Under the pieces are notes generated by a model, which did not search any database, was not told the origin of the DNA, and saw only the letters and a program-made list of their open reading frames with translations. DNA of 61,589 nucleotides, from the NCBI GenBank assembly GCA_900314725.1, contig OMWJ01000010.1:1-61589 (forward strand). Reading direction: 5' to 3'. This document shows, piece by piece, positions 54,693 to 61,589 of this stretch (position 1 is the stretch's first letter; every line of letters starts with the position of its first letter). The stretch comes from an uncultured Bacteroidales bacterium. Its GTDB lineage: Bacteria; Bacteroidota; Bacteroidia; Bacteroidales; P3. Made by a program: the position numbers and the translations under genes.

Positions 54693-54800
54693 AAAAAAGT
54701 CTTCGTTTTAAAAAATTAAAACCAACTCTTTTACCTATAAACATCAACTCTTTTAACCCTAAACATCAACTCTTTTTTCACAAAGTCTTGATGTTTTTTT
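54693..54800. repeat. Dispersed intergenic repeat, copy C
   Basis: An array of AAACATCAACTCTTTT-like units about 20 nt apart (54741, 54761) plus CCAACTCTTTT (54723). It shares 22 of 23 nt at 54760-54782 with 33485-33507. It fills most of the 289-bp gap between lipA and the cassette; nothing else is seen there. Confidence 0.6.
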
Positions 54801-54891
54801 TATGTTCATTTTCTTATTTTTTTCTTCTTTTTCTTTTAAAGAAAATAAGCGATATGAGAATTATTAATCCGTAGGGATGTTATAAAAAGTC

Positions 54892-55125
54892 TTAGTCTTT
54901 TTTTTGCAAAAGATTATCATTCATCAACTCATACAGATATGCTGGACTTTGCACATAAAGTTCTGCTTCTTCGTCCTGTAATAATGTCATCAATGGTGAA
55001 TTATATACCCGTTCCATTGCTTGCTCAACAGAACAGCCTGTATCTTCAATAAAATATTTAACCAACTCACTCAGAACGTAGTCTGTTAAATATGTTGCCA
55101 TTTGGTGATGAGTCAACTGTTTCAT
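54892..55125 (-). CDS. Small protein, third gene of the DUF3990 cassette
   Basis: 77 residues, acidic and helical. YLTDYVLSELVKYFIEDTGC, then SVEQAMERVYNSPLM, LLQDEEAELYVQSPAYLYEL resembles the small proteins that often follow DUF3990 genes. I recognise no catalytic motif. Its ATG overlaps the DUF3990 stop (ATGA), so the two are translated together. It may be an antidote or an adaptor; that is inference. The end runs into a 21-nt T-rich repeat shared with the 47.0-kb region. Confidence 0.7.
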   Translation of the reverse strand: MKQLTHHQMATYLTDYVLSELVKYFIEDTGCSVEQAMERVYNSPLMTLLQDEEAELYVQSPAYLYELMNDNLLQKKD

Positions 55126-55610
55126 ATCAATTCTGTATTAACTTTTGTTATATATTGCAATGCACGTTCTGTCCCAAAATAATATTGTTGATCAAGATAC
55201 TTATCTTGTAACAATTGTGCAGCCTGATTTGGAGAATAGATTCCTTCGTGATAATTAGTTAACTGCAAAACAACTCCATCGTCAGCTATAGGTCCAACGA
55301 CAATATCATAATCATGTATTTGTTTAATGTTTTTTCTGTTACGATTTGCATCAATAAACAACAACCATTCAACACAAGCTTTTTCAGGGAAAATCTTTAC
55401 TTTCAGTCCTGATTGTAAAGCTAATTCATTGAACTCGTATGTTATCAGAGTAGGGTTACCACCAAATAATCTTGATTTCTTCTTCGCCATTCTTTCTGCT
55501 GTTGCTTTATCCTTTGTTAGATAGAACCCTTTTCCAAAATCCTTGAATTGCAGACCATGAGAAATATTGATAGACACAATATCTTGATTTGTTCCGTGAT
55601 ATAGTTTCAT
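55122..55610 (-). CDS. DUF3990 protein, ADP-ribosyltransferase-like fold
   Basis: 162 residues. KLYHGTNQDIVSI (His5), DFGKGFYLTKDKATAERMAK (Tyr30 in GFYLT) and a late QQYYFGTERALQYI follow the pattern of ADP-ribosyltransferases (H-Y-Q/E order). EWLLFIDANRNRK and YDIVVGPIADDGVV are DUF3990 signatures. DUF3990 is grouped with ADP-ribosyl folds, but no member's target is known to me. It overlaps both small neighbours by ATGA, the arrangement of a toxin held by partners. It could alternatively modify a phage or host protein on demand. Confidence 0.85.
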   Translation of the reverse strand: MKLYHGTNQDIVSINISHGLQFKDFGKGFYLTKDKATAERMAKKKSRLFGGNPTLITYEFNELALQSGLKVKIFPEKACVEWLLFIDANRNRKNIKQIHDYDIVVGPIADDGVVLQLTNYHEGIYSPNQAAQLLQDKYLDQQYYFGTERALQYITKVNTELI

Positions 55611-55822
55611 GCAATGAGTCCTCCATTCTTTTTGCAGACAACAAGTAAATCTTCTATTGTCTCATCCATAGATTGCAAATGTTCAACATCGTAAAACTCT
55701 ATCAGAAATTCCAATCCCTTATGCTTTTGTAAATAGCGGAAAGCTGTCTGCCTGTCCATTGCAAAACGCATGGCAAAAGCATGTATCACTGCAGTCAGAA
55801 AAGGAATCTCGTACTTGCTCAT
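55607..55822 (-). CDS. DUF3791 family small protein
   Basis: 71 residues, first gene of the cassette. IPFLTAVIHAFAMRFAMDRQ, TAFRYLQKHKGLEFLIEFYD, then VEHLQSMDETIEDLLVVCKK is the DUF3791 pattern, a helical family usually found beside DUF3990. It overlaps the DUF3990 ATG by ATGA. Its constant pairing suggests it is the regulator or immunity partner; that is not demonstrated. Confidence 0.8.
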   Translation of the reverse strand: MSKYEIPFLTAVIHAFAMRFAMDRQTAFRYLQKHKGLEFLIEFYDVEHLQSMDETIEDLLVVCKKNGGLIA

Positions 55823-55883
55823 GTCAAATATTTATTTATTATAACGTTTTGCAAAGAAGATTATTGCATTAATAAAGTTATAT

Positions 55884-55949
55884 TTGTAAATGTAGAAAGT
55901 GGCCCATTGGTGCGTTCTTCCTATATGGCAGAAAAATCTTTCTTGGAAG
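55884..55949 (+). repeat. Direct repeat, right copy (displaced lipA 3' segment)
   Basis: The partner of 54516-54581 (59 of 66 identical). It marks the right boundary of the inserted cassette. Confidence 0.85.
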
Positions 55950-55999
55950 CTTCACAAAACAAGATAGAACAAATCAAAAAAGAACTTAAACTTGTATAA
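55884..55999 (+). pseudogene. Displaced 3' end of lipA
   Basis: In one frame this reads VNVESGPLVRSSYMAEKSFL, then EASQNKIEQIKKELKLV and a TAA. It is the C-terminal end of a lipoyl synthase without the rest of the gene. No plausible start or ribosome-binding site precedes it. It is followed by a strong terminator, as the end of a real gene would be. This is most simply the original 3' end of the chromosomal lipA, separated from the body by the DUF3791/DUF3990 insertion. Confidence 0.85.
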
Positions 56000-56021
56000 A
56001 TTATATGATCATATTCATAAG

Positions 56022-56052
56022 AAACACCGCCCGTTCCAGAGCGGTGTTTTTT
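56022..56052 (+). terminator. Strong intrinsic terminator after the displaced lipA end
   Basis: AAACACCGC (56022-56030) pairs perfectly with GCGGTGTTT (56041-56049) around a 10-nt loop and is followed by TTT. It points in the lipA direction and probably was the original lipA terminator. Confidence 0.85.
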
Positions 56053-56165
56053 CTATAAACAAAAGAGAAATAGTTTATTTTACCCACTAACACATAAACT
56101 TCTATACCTGTATACCCAAACAATTTTACAGAACCTATATAATAGAAAGAAAAAAATTATGGTAT

Positions 56166-57359
56166 TTAATACCAAGTTTTACCCCCTGGAATAAATGTCT
56201 TTTCAGCATTTTTTAATCTTATTTCAAAACAATAATACTTATTAGTGTTAAATCCATAACCAAGATGCACTGTACACGACCCCGTATTACCCCTTTTTAG
56301 ATGTATATCAGATTTGGTAACATTCCTTTCATCGCTGTTTCCATCATTATATTTTTTTGCTGTAACCAATACATTTATTGTTGTATCTTTTAACCCTATG
56401 TAGTTGAATTCCAAAACACCCGAATTAAAATCAAATTCTGGATCCGAGGTTATAATAATTGGAGATGTAGATTTTATTTTACTGATAAATGATAATAGTT
56501 CTTCGTTCCTCTCTTTTTCTGCAGCTAATTTACTTTCAATTTCTGAGTTTTGATCAGACAACTGCGATATTCTTTCTTTTTTTTCTTTAATATCTCCTTT
56601 TGCATAATCCAAATTATCTTCATAGTAAATGGCAGCCCAAACAAAAGCGGCTGAAACCAAAAACAAAATAAGAGAAATAACAACAATCCAAGTAAATTTT
56701 GTTTTCTTCCTACTTAATTCTGAGTAACTGTCTTGTAAATCTTCGTATTTTTTCTTCCATTGTAAAGATTGGTCACTCAAACTTTTTATTTTCAAGGCAA
56801 ATGAAGAAGGATTGGCATTTTTTTGTGTAACATATATGTTGTTATAATGCTCAATTGCATCGGTTATTTTATCTATGTCGTCTTCCTCTAAAGAAAAATG
56901 TACTATTGCATTTTTGTTTATAGAATAATCTTCATTAGAGATAGGTTTAAAAAGTTTATGGAAATTCTTATTCAAATTGCCTTTGATATGCGAAAACAGA
57001 TTTTCAACTTCTCCTTTCTTGGAAACAAAATCGAACAGATTTAATACTATTTCCCCTTTTGTATCAAATTTAAAAACCTCTCCTTTTTTTGCAGCATATA
57101 CAAGAATATCCACAAAACGAGTGAAAAGTTTTCTTATATCAATGCAAACATCAGAATTTATAATACATATACCATATATAGTCCCATTAGCCGTTTTTGT
57201 TATGTAGTTATAATACATTAACCCACCTTCTCGGTGTATAATTAATTGGCTACCATTGACAGCATTCTTACATAGATCCTTGAAAAAAACATCTCCATTG
57301 TTGGGATATAATTGAAAAGAAGAATCTATATAAGAATATATATATACCGATGTTATCAT
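56166..57359 (-). CDS. Membrane-anchored coiled-coil protein, last gene of the GTPase operon
   Basis: 397 residues, no known family. The N-terminal ~180 residues form an alpha/beta domain with IYGICIINSDVCIDIRKLFT, then RFVDIL, a pattern echoed in the 405-residue protein of the same operon. A short coil (about 198-218) leads to one transmembrane helix (222-244), a longer coiled coil (254-297, SQLSDQNSEIESKLAAEKER) and a C-terminal beta domain (300-397) ending PGGKTWY. With the N-terminus inside, the coil and beta domain would be periplasmic. Its ATG overlaps the protease stop (ATGA). Confidence 0.75.
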   Translation of the reverse strand: MITSVYIYSYIDSSFQLYPNNGDVFFKDLCKNAVNGSQLIIHREGGLMYYNYITKTANGTIYGICIINSDVCIDIRKLFTRFVDILVYAAKKGEVFKFDTKGEIVLNLFDFVSKKGEVENLFSHIKGNLNKNFHKLFKPISNEDYSINKNAIVHFSLEEDDIDKITDAIEHYNNIYVTQKNANPSSFALKIKSLSDQSLQWKKKYEDLQDSYSELSRKKTKFTWIVVISLILFLVSAAFVWAAIYYEDNLDYAKGDIKEKKERISQLSDQNSEIESKLAAEKERNEELLSFISKIKSTSPIIITSDPEFDFNSGVLEFNYIGLKDTTINVLVTAKKYNDGNSDERNVTKSDIHLKRGNTGSCTVHLGYGFNTNKYYCFEIRLKNAEKTFIPGGKTWY

Positions 57360-57883
57360 TCTTTAAAGATTATTACATCTTCGTTCTGTGATATTTCAAA
57401 AGAAGAACCAAGAGCTTCCATTAAAGGAAGACCAAACAATATAGGTGCTTGTTCATTAGGGCTGACTACAGCTGCAATATTATTTAATATATGCTCTTTT
57501 CCGTCAAGATCCATAAGAGAAATCTGTTTTATCCTTACAACTGCTTCTTTACTAAGAGAACCATCTGCTAACCCTGTTTCTATTGCTCCTACAACATCGT
57601 CAACAACCAATGCTCCAGACTTGGCAAGTTGTGTGGCTTCTGTTATAGATAAAGATAGAGGCAAACTACAACCTGTGTCATATGCGAAATCAAAACTTAC
57701 AGCATCGTTTATTTTTACATGAACATATATTTCATTATTTTGTCTTTTGATGGGTATTTTGAAGACACCAAGTTCAGTCTTTTTTGTTGGAAATTTTGAT
57801 GGTTCATAAACCATTTCTGGATTTTTCTTGCAAGAAGTCATCAAAATGAGCATACTTGCTATTACTACTAATACTTTTTTCAT
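57356..57883 (-). CDS. Retropepsin-like aspartic protease lipoprotein
   Basis: 175 residues. The lipoprotein signal MKKVLVVIASMLILMTSC places Cys18 for lipid attachment. The mature part is a single-lobe aspartyl protease domain: FDFAYDTGCSLPLSLS contains the catalytic DTG (69-71; the usual DTGAS is DTGCS here) and APILFGLPLMEALGSSFEIS matches the LLG-x-x-x-L second-signature region. Such proteins act as dimers. It sits between two membrane coiled-coil genes and overlaps the downstream start, so it may cleave an operon partner in the periplasm; that is inference. Confidence 0.8.
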   Translation of the reverse strand: MKKVLVVIASMLILMTSCKKNPEMVYEPSKFPTKKTELGVFKIPIKRQNNEIYVHVKINDAVSFDFAYDTGCSLPLSLSITEATQLAKSGALVVDDVVGAIETGLADGSLSKEAVVRIKQISLMDLDGKEHILNNIAAVVSPNEQAPILFGLPLMEALGSSFEISQNEDVIIFKE

Positions 57884-57915
57884 TTTAGATACTATTTTAT
57901 TATTTGTTCCTCATC

Positions 57916-59133
57916 TTATAAATACTGCGTTTTATCTTTAGTGTTTTTCTCGTTTCCTTTTGAATCTACTCTTATTTCTGTTTTAGGAGAATTTGGTACT
58001 CTTGCTTTAGGATTAAAAGCAGAATCCATTAAACCGCTACTAAATGACTCTTGGAATTGAGAAGCATTTGTTTTATTTATAGAGTTTTGTATACTATCAA
58101 GTTTAGCATTTATTGAATTTTCTATATTACCAAAATTACTATCAATTTTTTTATCAAGTTTATTCAAAGATGAATTATTAAAAAAAAACAAGATAACAAC
58201 AAATATAAAAATTACAGCACCAACTAAAAGGATATATATATTTTTATTATCCTTCTTAAGTTCTTCATCAGGAATAATTCCTCCAATTTTCTTTTTTAAG
58301 ACTGAAATATACGGAGCAAAAATATCTGACATTCCTTTAATTAATTTGTCATCTCGCTTATCGTTCTCTGCTCTCAAATTTCTTATTTCAGCATCCTTAT
58401 TCCTAAGTTCCTTTTCTAATTCTTGTATTTTATTATTACTAATTCTTTCTGCTTGTTTTTTATAATTATCAAATTCGGCTTGTAGAACTGCATTCTTTTC
58501 TAAAAGTGTATCTAATTCTTTCTTATGCCTAATTTGTTCGGAAAGATATTCTTCAGACAAGTATATTCGTCCTCCTGCAATAAAATTGTCATAAACCTTA
58601 TTACTATTAGCAATAGACATATCTATTTTTATCCCTTCCCATCCATTAGAGTGATTCAGTGAAATTTTAGAAAGATTTATATTCTTGTATTGTAACTTAG
58701 AGACATTAATATCTGTTGTACTTAATATTTTCTGTGCAATATCTGATTTATCTGAGAATTGCACTATTAAATATTTATTTTGAGAAGATAAAAATTTCCC
58801 TTGTTCAACAAAAAGTTTATTATAAACTTGTTCAAGCAGAGAATATAACTCTTCTAAATAAAAATACTTATCTTTGCTTAAAATAGTTATAGCAAAATAT
58901 TGTCCAGCTCTTCCATCAGAACCCAAGCAGTCATTTATTAAGAAGGTGAAACAAGTATAGCCCTCAAAACTCTCTATAACCATTCCTTTGTTATATTGAG
59001 CAGACATTTTTCTTTGTTCTCTGCCATTGAAATATTTATTTGCAATTTTATTCGCAATATCTTTGGGAACATTACTTGGGACAAAAGCAGATTGTCCAAC
59101 AGAAGAACCATGTATAAAAATCAAATTTTCCAT
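57916..59133 (-). CDS. Membrane-anchored coiled-coil protein beside the GTPase, possible GTPase-associated sensor
   Basis: 405 residues, no firm family. The N-terminal ~185 residues include LIFIHGSSVGQSAFVPS and CLGSDGRAGQYFAITILSKD. The DGRAGQYF segment recalls the GTPase-associated GAP1-N domains of bacterial conflict systems (DGRxGNYFAH), but this is a resemblance only. A coiled coil (about 193-262) and a linker lead to one transmembrane helix (299-318) and an ~85-residue polar tail. It begins 3 bp after the GTPase gene, so the two are tightly coupled. Confidence 0.7.
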   Translation of the reverse strand: MENLIFIHGSSVGQSAFVPSNVPKDIANKIANKYFNGREQRKMSAQYNKGMVIESFEGYTCFTFLINDCLGSDGRAGQYFAITILSKDKYFYLEELYSLLEQVYNKLFVEQGKFLSSQNKYLIVQFSDKSDIAQKILSTTDINVSKLQYKNINLSKISLNHSNGWEGIKIDMSIANSNKVYDNFIAGGRIYLSEEYLSEQIRHKKELDTLLEKNAVLQAEFDNYKKQAERISNNKIQELEKELRNKDAEIRNLRAENDKRDDKLIKGMSDIFAPYISVLKKKIGGIIPDEELKKDNKNIYILLVGAVIFIFVVILFFFNNSSLNKLDKKIDSNFGNIENSINAKLDSIQNSINKTNASQFQESFSSGLMDSAFNPKARVPNSPKTEIRVDSKGNEKNTKDKTQYL

Positions 59134-59136
59134 AAC

Positions 59137-60093
59137 CTAAAATTTTTTTACTAACTCTTTCCATAGTGTTGCTGGGTAATAACTACCAGGAGAGGTGTAT
59201 GTTTTATTTCCATTTTCATCTGGATTATAAGTTCCAGTGCAGAATGGTAAGAAAGTGAAATTATCTATGGTGAAAAATACTAATTTCTTTTGTGTGAAGC
59301 TATTAAAAAAATTAGCATAATGTCCTTTAGCATCTTCTAATATGGAAGATAAGTTAAATACTCCATTAGAATTTGCCCATAACCCATTTCGTGGAATATC
59401 TACTTTATTATATAATAAAATGACTTTAGAGTTTCTCCCCTTAACATAATTATTATATAACCTTATCATTTTGTCTTGATATTTTCTTCTAATAGTTTCA
59501 TTCTTCCTAAAAGATATCGGAGAATCCAAATCCAAAAGAATGACATATATGACTTTTCGTTGAACCCCACTACCAGTTGTAGCAACTTTACTCAAATAAT
59601 GTTTGAAAGGCACATTTGGCTCATCTTTATCAAGAGAAAAATAATGTTCGCCAGGAGCTTCTAAAAAATAAAGTTGTATATTGCCATGTTTATCTAAAAC
59701 GTCTGCAAGTAAAAAATTTGTTGTGTTAGAAAAAGGAGCTTCTTGTCCTAAGGAAGAATCAAATATTTCACAATCTAATTGATAATCGTCATCTGCAATA
59801 AGATTTCTATTTGCTTTTATAGTATATCCTAACTCTGAACTATTATATAAATAATCCGCAAGACATTTTATTATCATGCTTTTTCCACTATTTGGAGGAC
59901 CACAAAGTACTACTATTGGTTTACTATCAGGCGGAATATTTATTTTATATTCTTTCTTATTTGAATTACTTTTTATAATTTTTGTATCTAAATTTTGACT
60001 GCTAATGTCATTTTGAACCTCTCCTAATTGTAGATTCTGATCATTATCATTTAGATTATCATCTAATCTCAAGTCTATATCTTCTACTGGCAT
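59137..60093 (-). CDS. P-loop GTPase of an unassigned family
   Basis: 318 residues. An acidic, Asn-rich leader (1-55) precedes the G domain. G1 is GPPNSGKS (65-72), the G3-equivalent is LYFLEAPGEHYF (the usual DxxG is changed to EAPGE, near 145-149) and G4 is LLYNKVDIPR (NKVD 229-232). Between them, VIYVILLDLDSPISF replaces the usual helical hinge. The C-terminal FFTIDNFTFLPFCTGTY and YYPATLWKELV are not known to me. No membrane segment is present, so it should act in the cytosol next to the membrane partners encoded on both sides. NKxD predicts GTP specificity. Confidence 0.8.
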   Translation of the reverse strand: MPVEDIDLRLDDNLNDNDQNLQLGEVQNDISSQNLDTKIIKSNSNKKEYKINIPPDSKPIVVLCGPPNSGKSMIIKCLADYLYNSSELGYTIKANRNLIADDDYQLDCEIFDSSLGQEAPFSNTTNFLLADVLDKHGNIQLYFLEAPGEHYFSLDKDEPNVPFKHYLSKVATTGSGVQRKVIYVILLDLDSPISFRKNETIRRKYQDKMIRLYNNYVKGRNSKVILLYNKVDIPRNGLWANSNGVFNLSSILEDAKGHYANFFNSFTQKKLVFFTIDNFTFLPFCTGTYNPDENGNKTYTSPGSYYPATLWKELVKKF

Positions 60094-60111
60094 AATTCTT
60101 TATTTTTTAAT

Positions 60112-61227
60112 TTAACAAAACATTCTTATTATAAAAGTTACTATATCTATGATTAAAGCAAATAGTATCCAACCAAATAATTTCATATCACTTGGCAAAC
60201 GTCCATTTAACATATCTGACCATACATTGAATGTAGAAAACATTCTTGAAGAAGGATAAACAATATACCTGAAATCACCTTTTTCTATATCTGCTTTACT
60301 TTTACTTGTTGTATCTATTAGACTTAATGCTATTTCCTGTTTATCTTCATTACCCAACTTACTATAAATTGTAGACAAAGGCTCTCGTTGAAAAATATAA
60401 TAGGCTTCAGGTTCTTTTATTTTTTCCAACTTTGGTATATCAACAGCAAATAGGGTATCTATATACTCTTTGAATAAAGGATACTCTTCTTTATGATTCT
60501 TTCTCTTTATCGAATAAAAAGATTCTATACAGCGTTGTCTAATATTTTCCTTATCTTTTACTCTAGTACTATATTTCTGAAACAAAGCAGCACATCTTTT
60601 TGAACCTTTGATACCTATATCACCCCTATCTTTTTCCTCATCAAATATACTATTCTCATATTTATAAGTATCTCCATACCGTGCAGCTGAAGTTTGAAAA
60701 TACGTTTCTATCTGTTTTAAATGATTCTTAGCGACATTTCCGAATCCTTCTCTCATAGAATTTTCCAATTCTCTATTAAATTGGTCAAGATAGCCTTGTA
60801 TAGTATTGGATAAATTGGCTTCATCCTCGCTTTGTTGTTTTTTTATTGAGTTGTCGGTTCCTGTAGTTTTACTGTCAATAAAATTTTTGTAGTTGCCTAA
60901 TTCATTCTTTACAATAGTCAAACCTTTGTTTTGCATCAGCATATAATGTACATTTGTAGTAAAGCTGGCACCCCAGAATAAAAGAAAACCTAACAAACAC
61001 AGGATAACTTTGCTTTTACTTGGATTTATTGTATTTTTGAATTCAGTAATAAGCATTTTCAATAACAGTCCTGCGAGTATTGAAACTACCATCACAAAAA
61101 CAAAGACAGCCCACACCTTATCTATTTCAAATGACATAGAGATAGATTTTGAAGTCATGTAGGCAGAATAGGCAGCAAAAAGTAGATATGCTACCCAACA
61201 TGCAATAATTCTAATTATTTTTACCAT
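60112..61227 (-). CDS. Four-helix membrane protein, first gene of the GTPase operon
   Basis: 371 residues. Three transmembrane helices lie near 5-25, 37-60 and 75-95, and one at the C-terminus (about 348-370). Between them is a ~240-residue helical soluble domain (KQIETYFQTSAARYGDTYKY; RFRYIVYP-like end). No family is recognised. It starts the operon behind a -7 box at 61265-61272 and is 18 bp from the GTPase gene. Its topology puts the large domain outside the cytosol if the N-terminus is in, or the reverse. Confidence 0.75.
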   Translation of the reverse strand: MVKIIRIIACWVAYLLFAAYSAYMTSKSISMSFEIDKVWAVFVFVMVVSILAGLLLKMLITEFKNTINPSKSKVILCLLGFLLFWGASFTTNVHYMLMQNKGLTIVKNELGNYKNFIDSKTTGTDNSIKKQQSEDEANLSNTIQGYLDQFNRELENSMREGFGNVAKNHLKQIETYFQTSAARYGDTYKYENSIFDEEKDRGDIGIKGSKRCAALFQKYSTRVKDKENIRQRCIESFYSIKRKNHKEEYPLFKEYIDTLFAVDIPKLEKIKEPEAYYIFQREPLSTIYSKLGNEDKQEIALSLIDTTSKSKADIEKGDFRYIVYPSSRMFSTFNVWSDMLNGRLPSDMKLFGWILFALIIDIVTFIIRMFC

Positions 61228-61264
61228 AGTATTAAATATTTTGTATTAAAAAATAATTTTTTTG

Positions 61265-61272
61265 CAAAATTA
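61265..61272 (-). promoter_or_regulatory. -7 element of the GTPase operon
   Basis: On the minus strand TAATTTTG matches TAnnTTTG, 37 bp before the ATG at 61227. The -33 region is only TTTTC-like. It lies just downstream of the XRE regulator gene. Confidence 0.55.
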
Positions 61273-61339
61273 TGAACATCGTGAATATGTTGTATGAAAA
61301 GAGTGTTGAATAAAAATCAACGTTTTTGTTGAAAGATTT

Positions 61340-61561
61340 TTAACAGTCTAATTGTTTTTGGGGGAATGTTTCTTTGGACAGTTCTTGGAAGAAATCGTAT
61401 TCCAAAAGAGTGGATATTTTTTGTAGGAGGAGAGTGTCTATAGACTGACGTTCATAGATATAATAAACATTAGAGCGTTCGCATGGCAGATTTTTTGCAA
61501 GCCATGTTGCTCCTCGTTGTTTTTGAATCATTATTTCTTTTATGCGTCTGCCTATATGCAC
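61340..61561 (-). CDS. Small XRE-type helix-turn-helix DNA-binding protein
   Basis: 73 residues starting with GTG (MHIGRRIKEIM), preceded by AAAGG. ATWLAKNLPCERSNVYYIYE is the helix-turn-helix, and SIDTLLLQKISTLLEYDFFQ completes the fold. The MHIG...W-A..L.C.R.NVY.I pattern is a common Bacteroidota family of very short XRE regulators, so the GTG start is likely right. It lies upstream of the GTPase operon on the same strand with a promoter between them. It could control that operon, which is inference. Confidence 0.85.
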   Translation of the reverse strand: MHIGRRIKEIMIQKQRGATWLAKNLPCERSNVYYIYERQSIDTLLLQKISTLLEYDFFQELSKETFPQKQLDC

Positions 61562-61589
61562 AGCCTTTATTTTTTAGAAACTATTAGCA

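Noticed and set aside
54613-54891. Possible CRISPR-like array of CATCAACTCTTTT units
   Set aside because: The units are short, degenerate and only about 20 nt apart with no unique spacers, and no cas genes are nearby.
55781-55999. 72-codon open frame ending in the lipA-like tail
   Set aside because: Its first ~35 codons run antisense through the DUF3791 start and promoter region and resemble nothing. Only the last 38 codons are meaningful, as a displaced lipA end.
54603-56052. Search for an integrase or transposase that could have moved the cassette
   Set aside because: None is present between the lipA repeats or just beyond them, so the unit is described as an insertion footprint, not as an autonomous element.

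Overview
The window is AT-rich DNA from a member of the Bacteroidota, most likely the Bacteroidales. Three things support this. Many genes are preceded by the phylum's -7 element TAnnTTTG, several with a TTTG-like -33 box 18-19 bp upstream. Shine-Dalgarno sequences are mostly weak. The gene content is typical of the group: a huge choice-of-anchor-J/FnIII surface adhesin, an M64 peptidase, FadL-type and other outer-membrane barrels, DUF4159 and a C-terminally extended LysRS. No rRNA, tRNA, CRISPR array, transposase or integrase was seen.

1-7 kb: a giant secreted adhesin on the minus strand, cut by a 43-bp tandem duplication that shifts the frame; its C-terminal part runs off the window. 7-15.3 kb: minus-strand envelope genes. 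A likely operon from a promoter near 13.2 kb encodes a lipoprotein, GH25 muramidase, 2-hydroxyacid dehydrogenase, LptF/G permease and two glycosyltransferases; an M64 peptidase and LicD pair lies upstream of it. 15.4-22.1 kb (plus): trkA, two tandem trkH genes and a GH3 beta-glycosidase. 22-24 kb (minus): GNAT and MATE. 24-28.2 kb (plus): outer-membrane barrel, rsmE, DUF4159 and a YejM-like inner-membrane protein. 28.2-33.6 kb: a single-chain type ISP restriction-modification enzyme with a long, structured leader. 33.6-54.6 kb: mostly core genes (rluB, sufC, pepD, ispE, uvrD/pcrA, folB, proS, lysS, lipA) with several envelope proteins between them.

54.5-61.6 kb is the accessory end. A three-gene DUF3791/DUF3990 cassette, whose genes overlap by ATGA, sits between lipA and a second, diverged copy of the lipA 3' end that still carries what looks like the old lipA terminator. 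This is the footprint of an insertion into lipA. Beyond it is a compact five-gene minus-strand operon: a four-helix membrane protein, an unusual P-loop GTPase, two membrane-anchored coiled-coil proteins with apparently related N-terminal domains, and a retropepsin-like lipoprotein. A small XRE-type regulator precedes it. I recognise no described system with this composition, and it is the best candidate for something new in the window.
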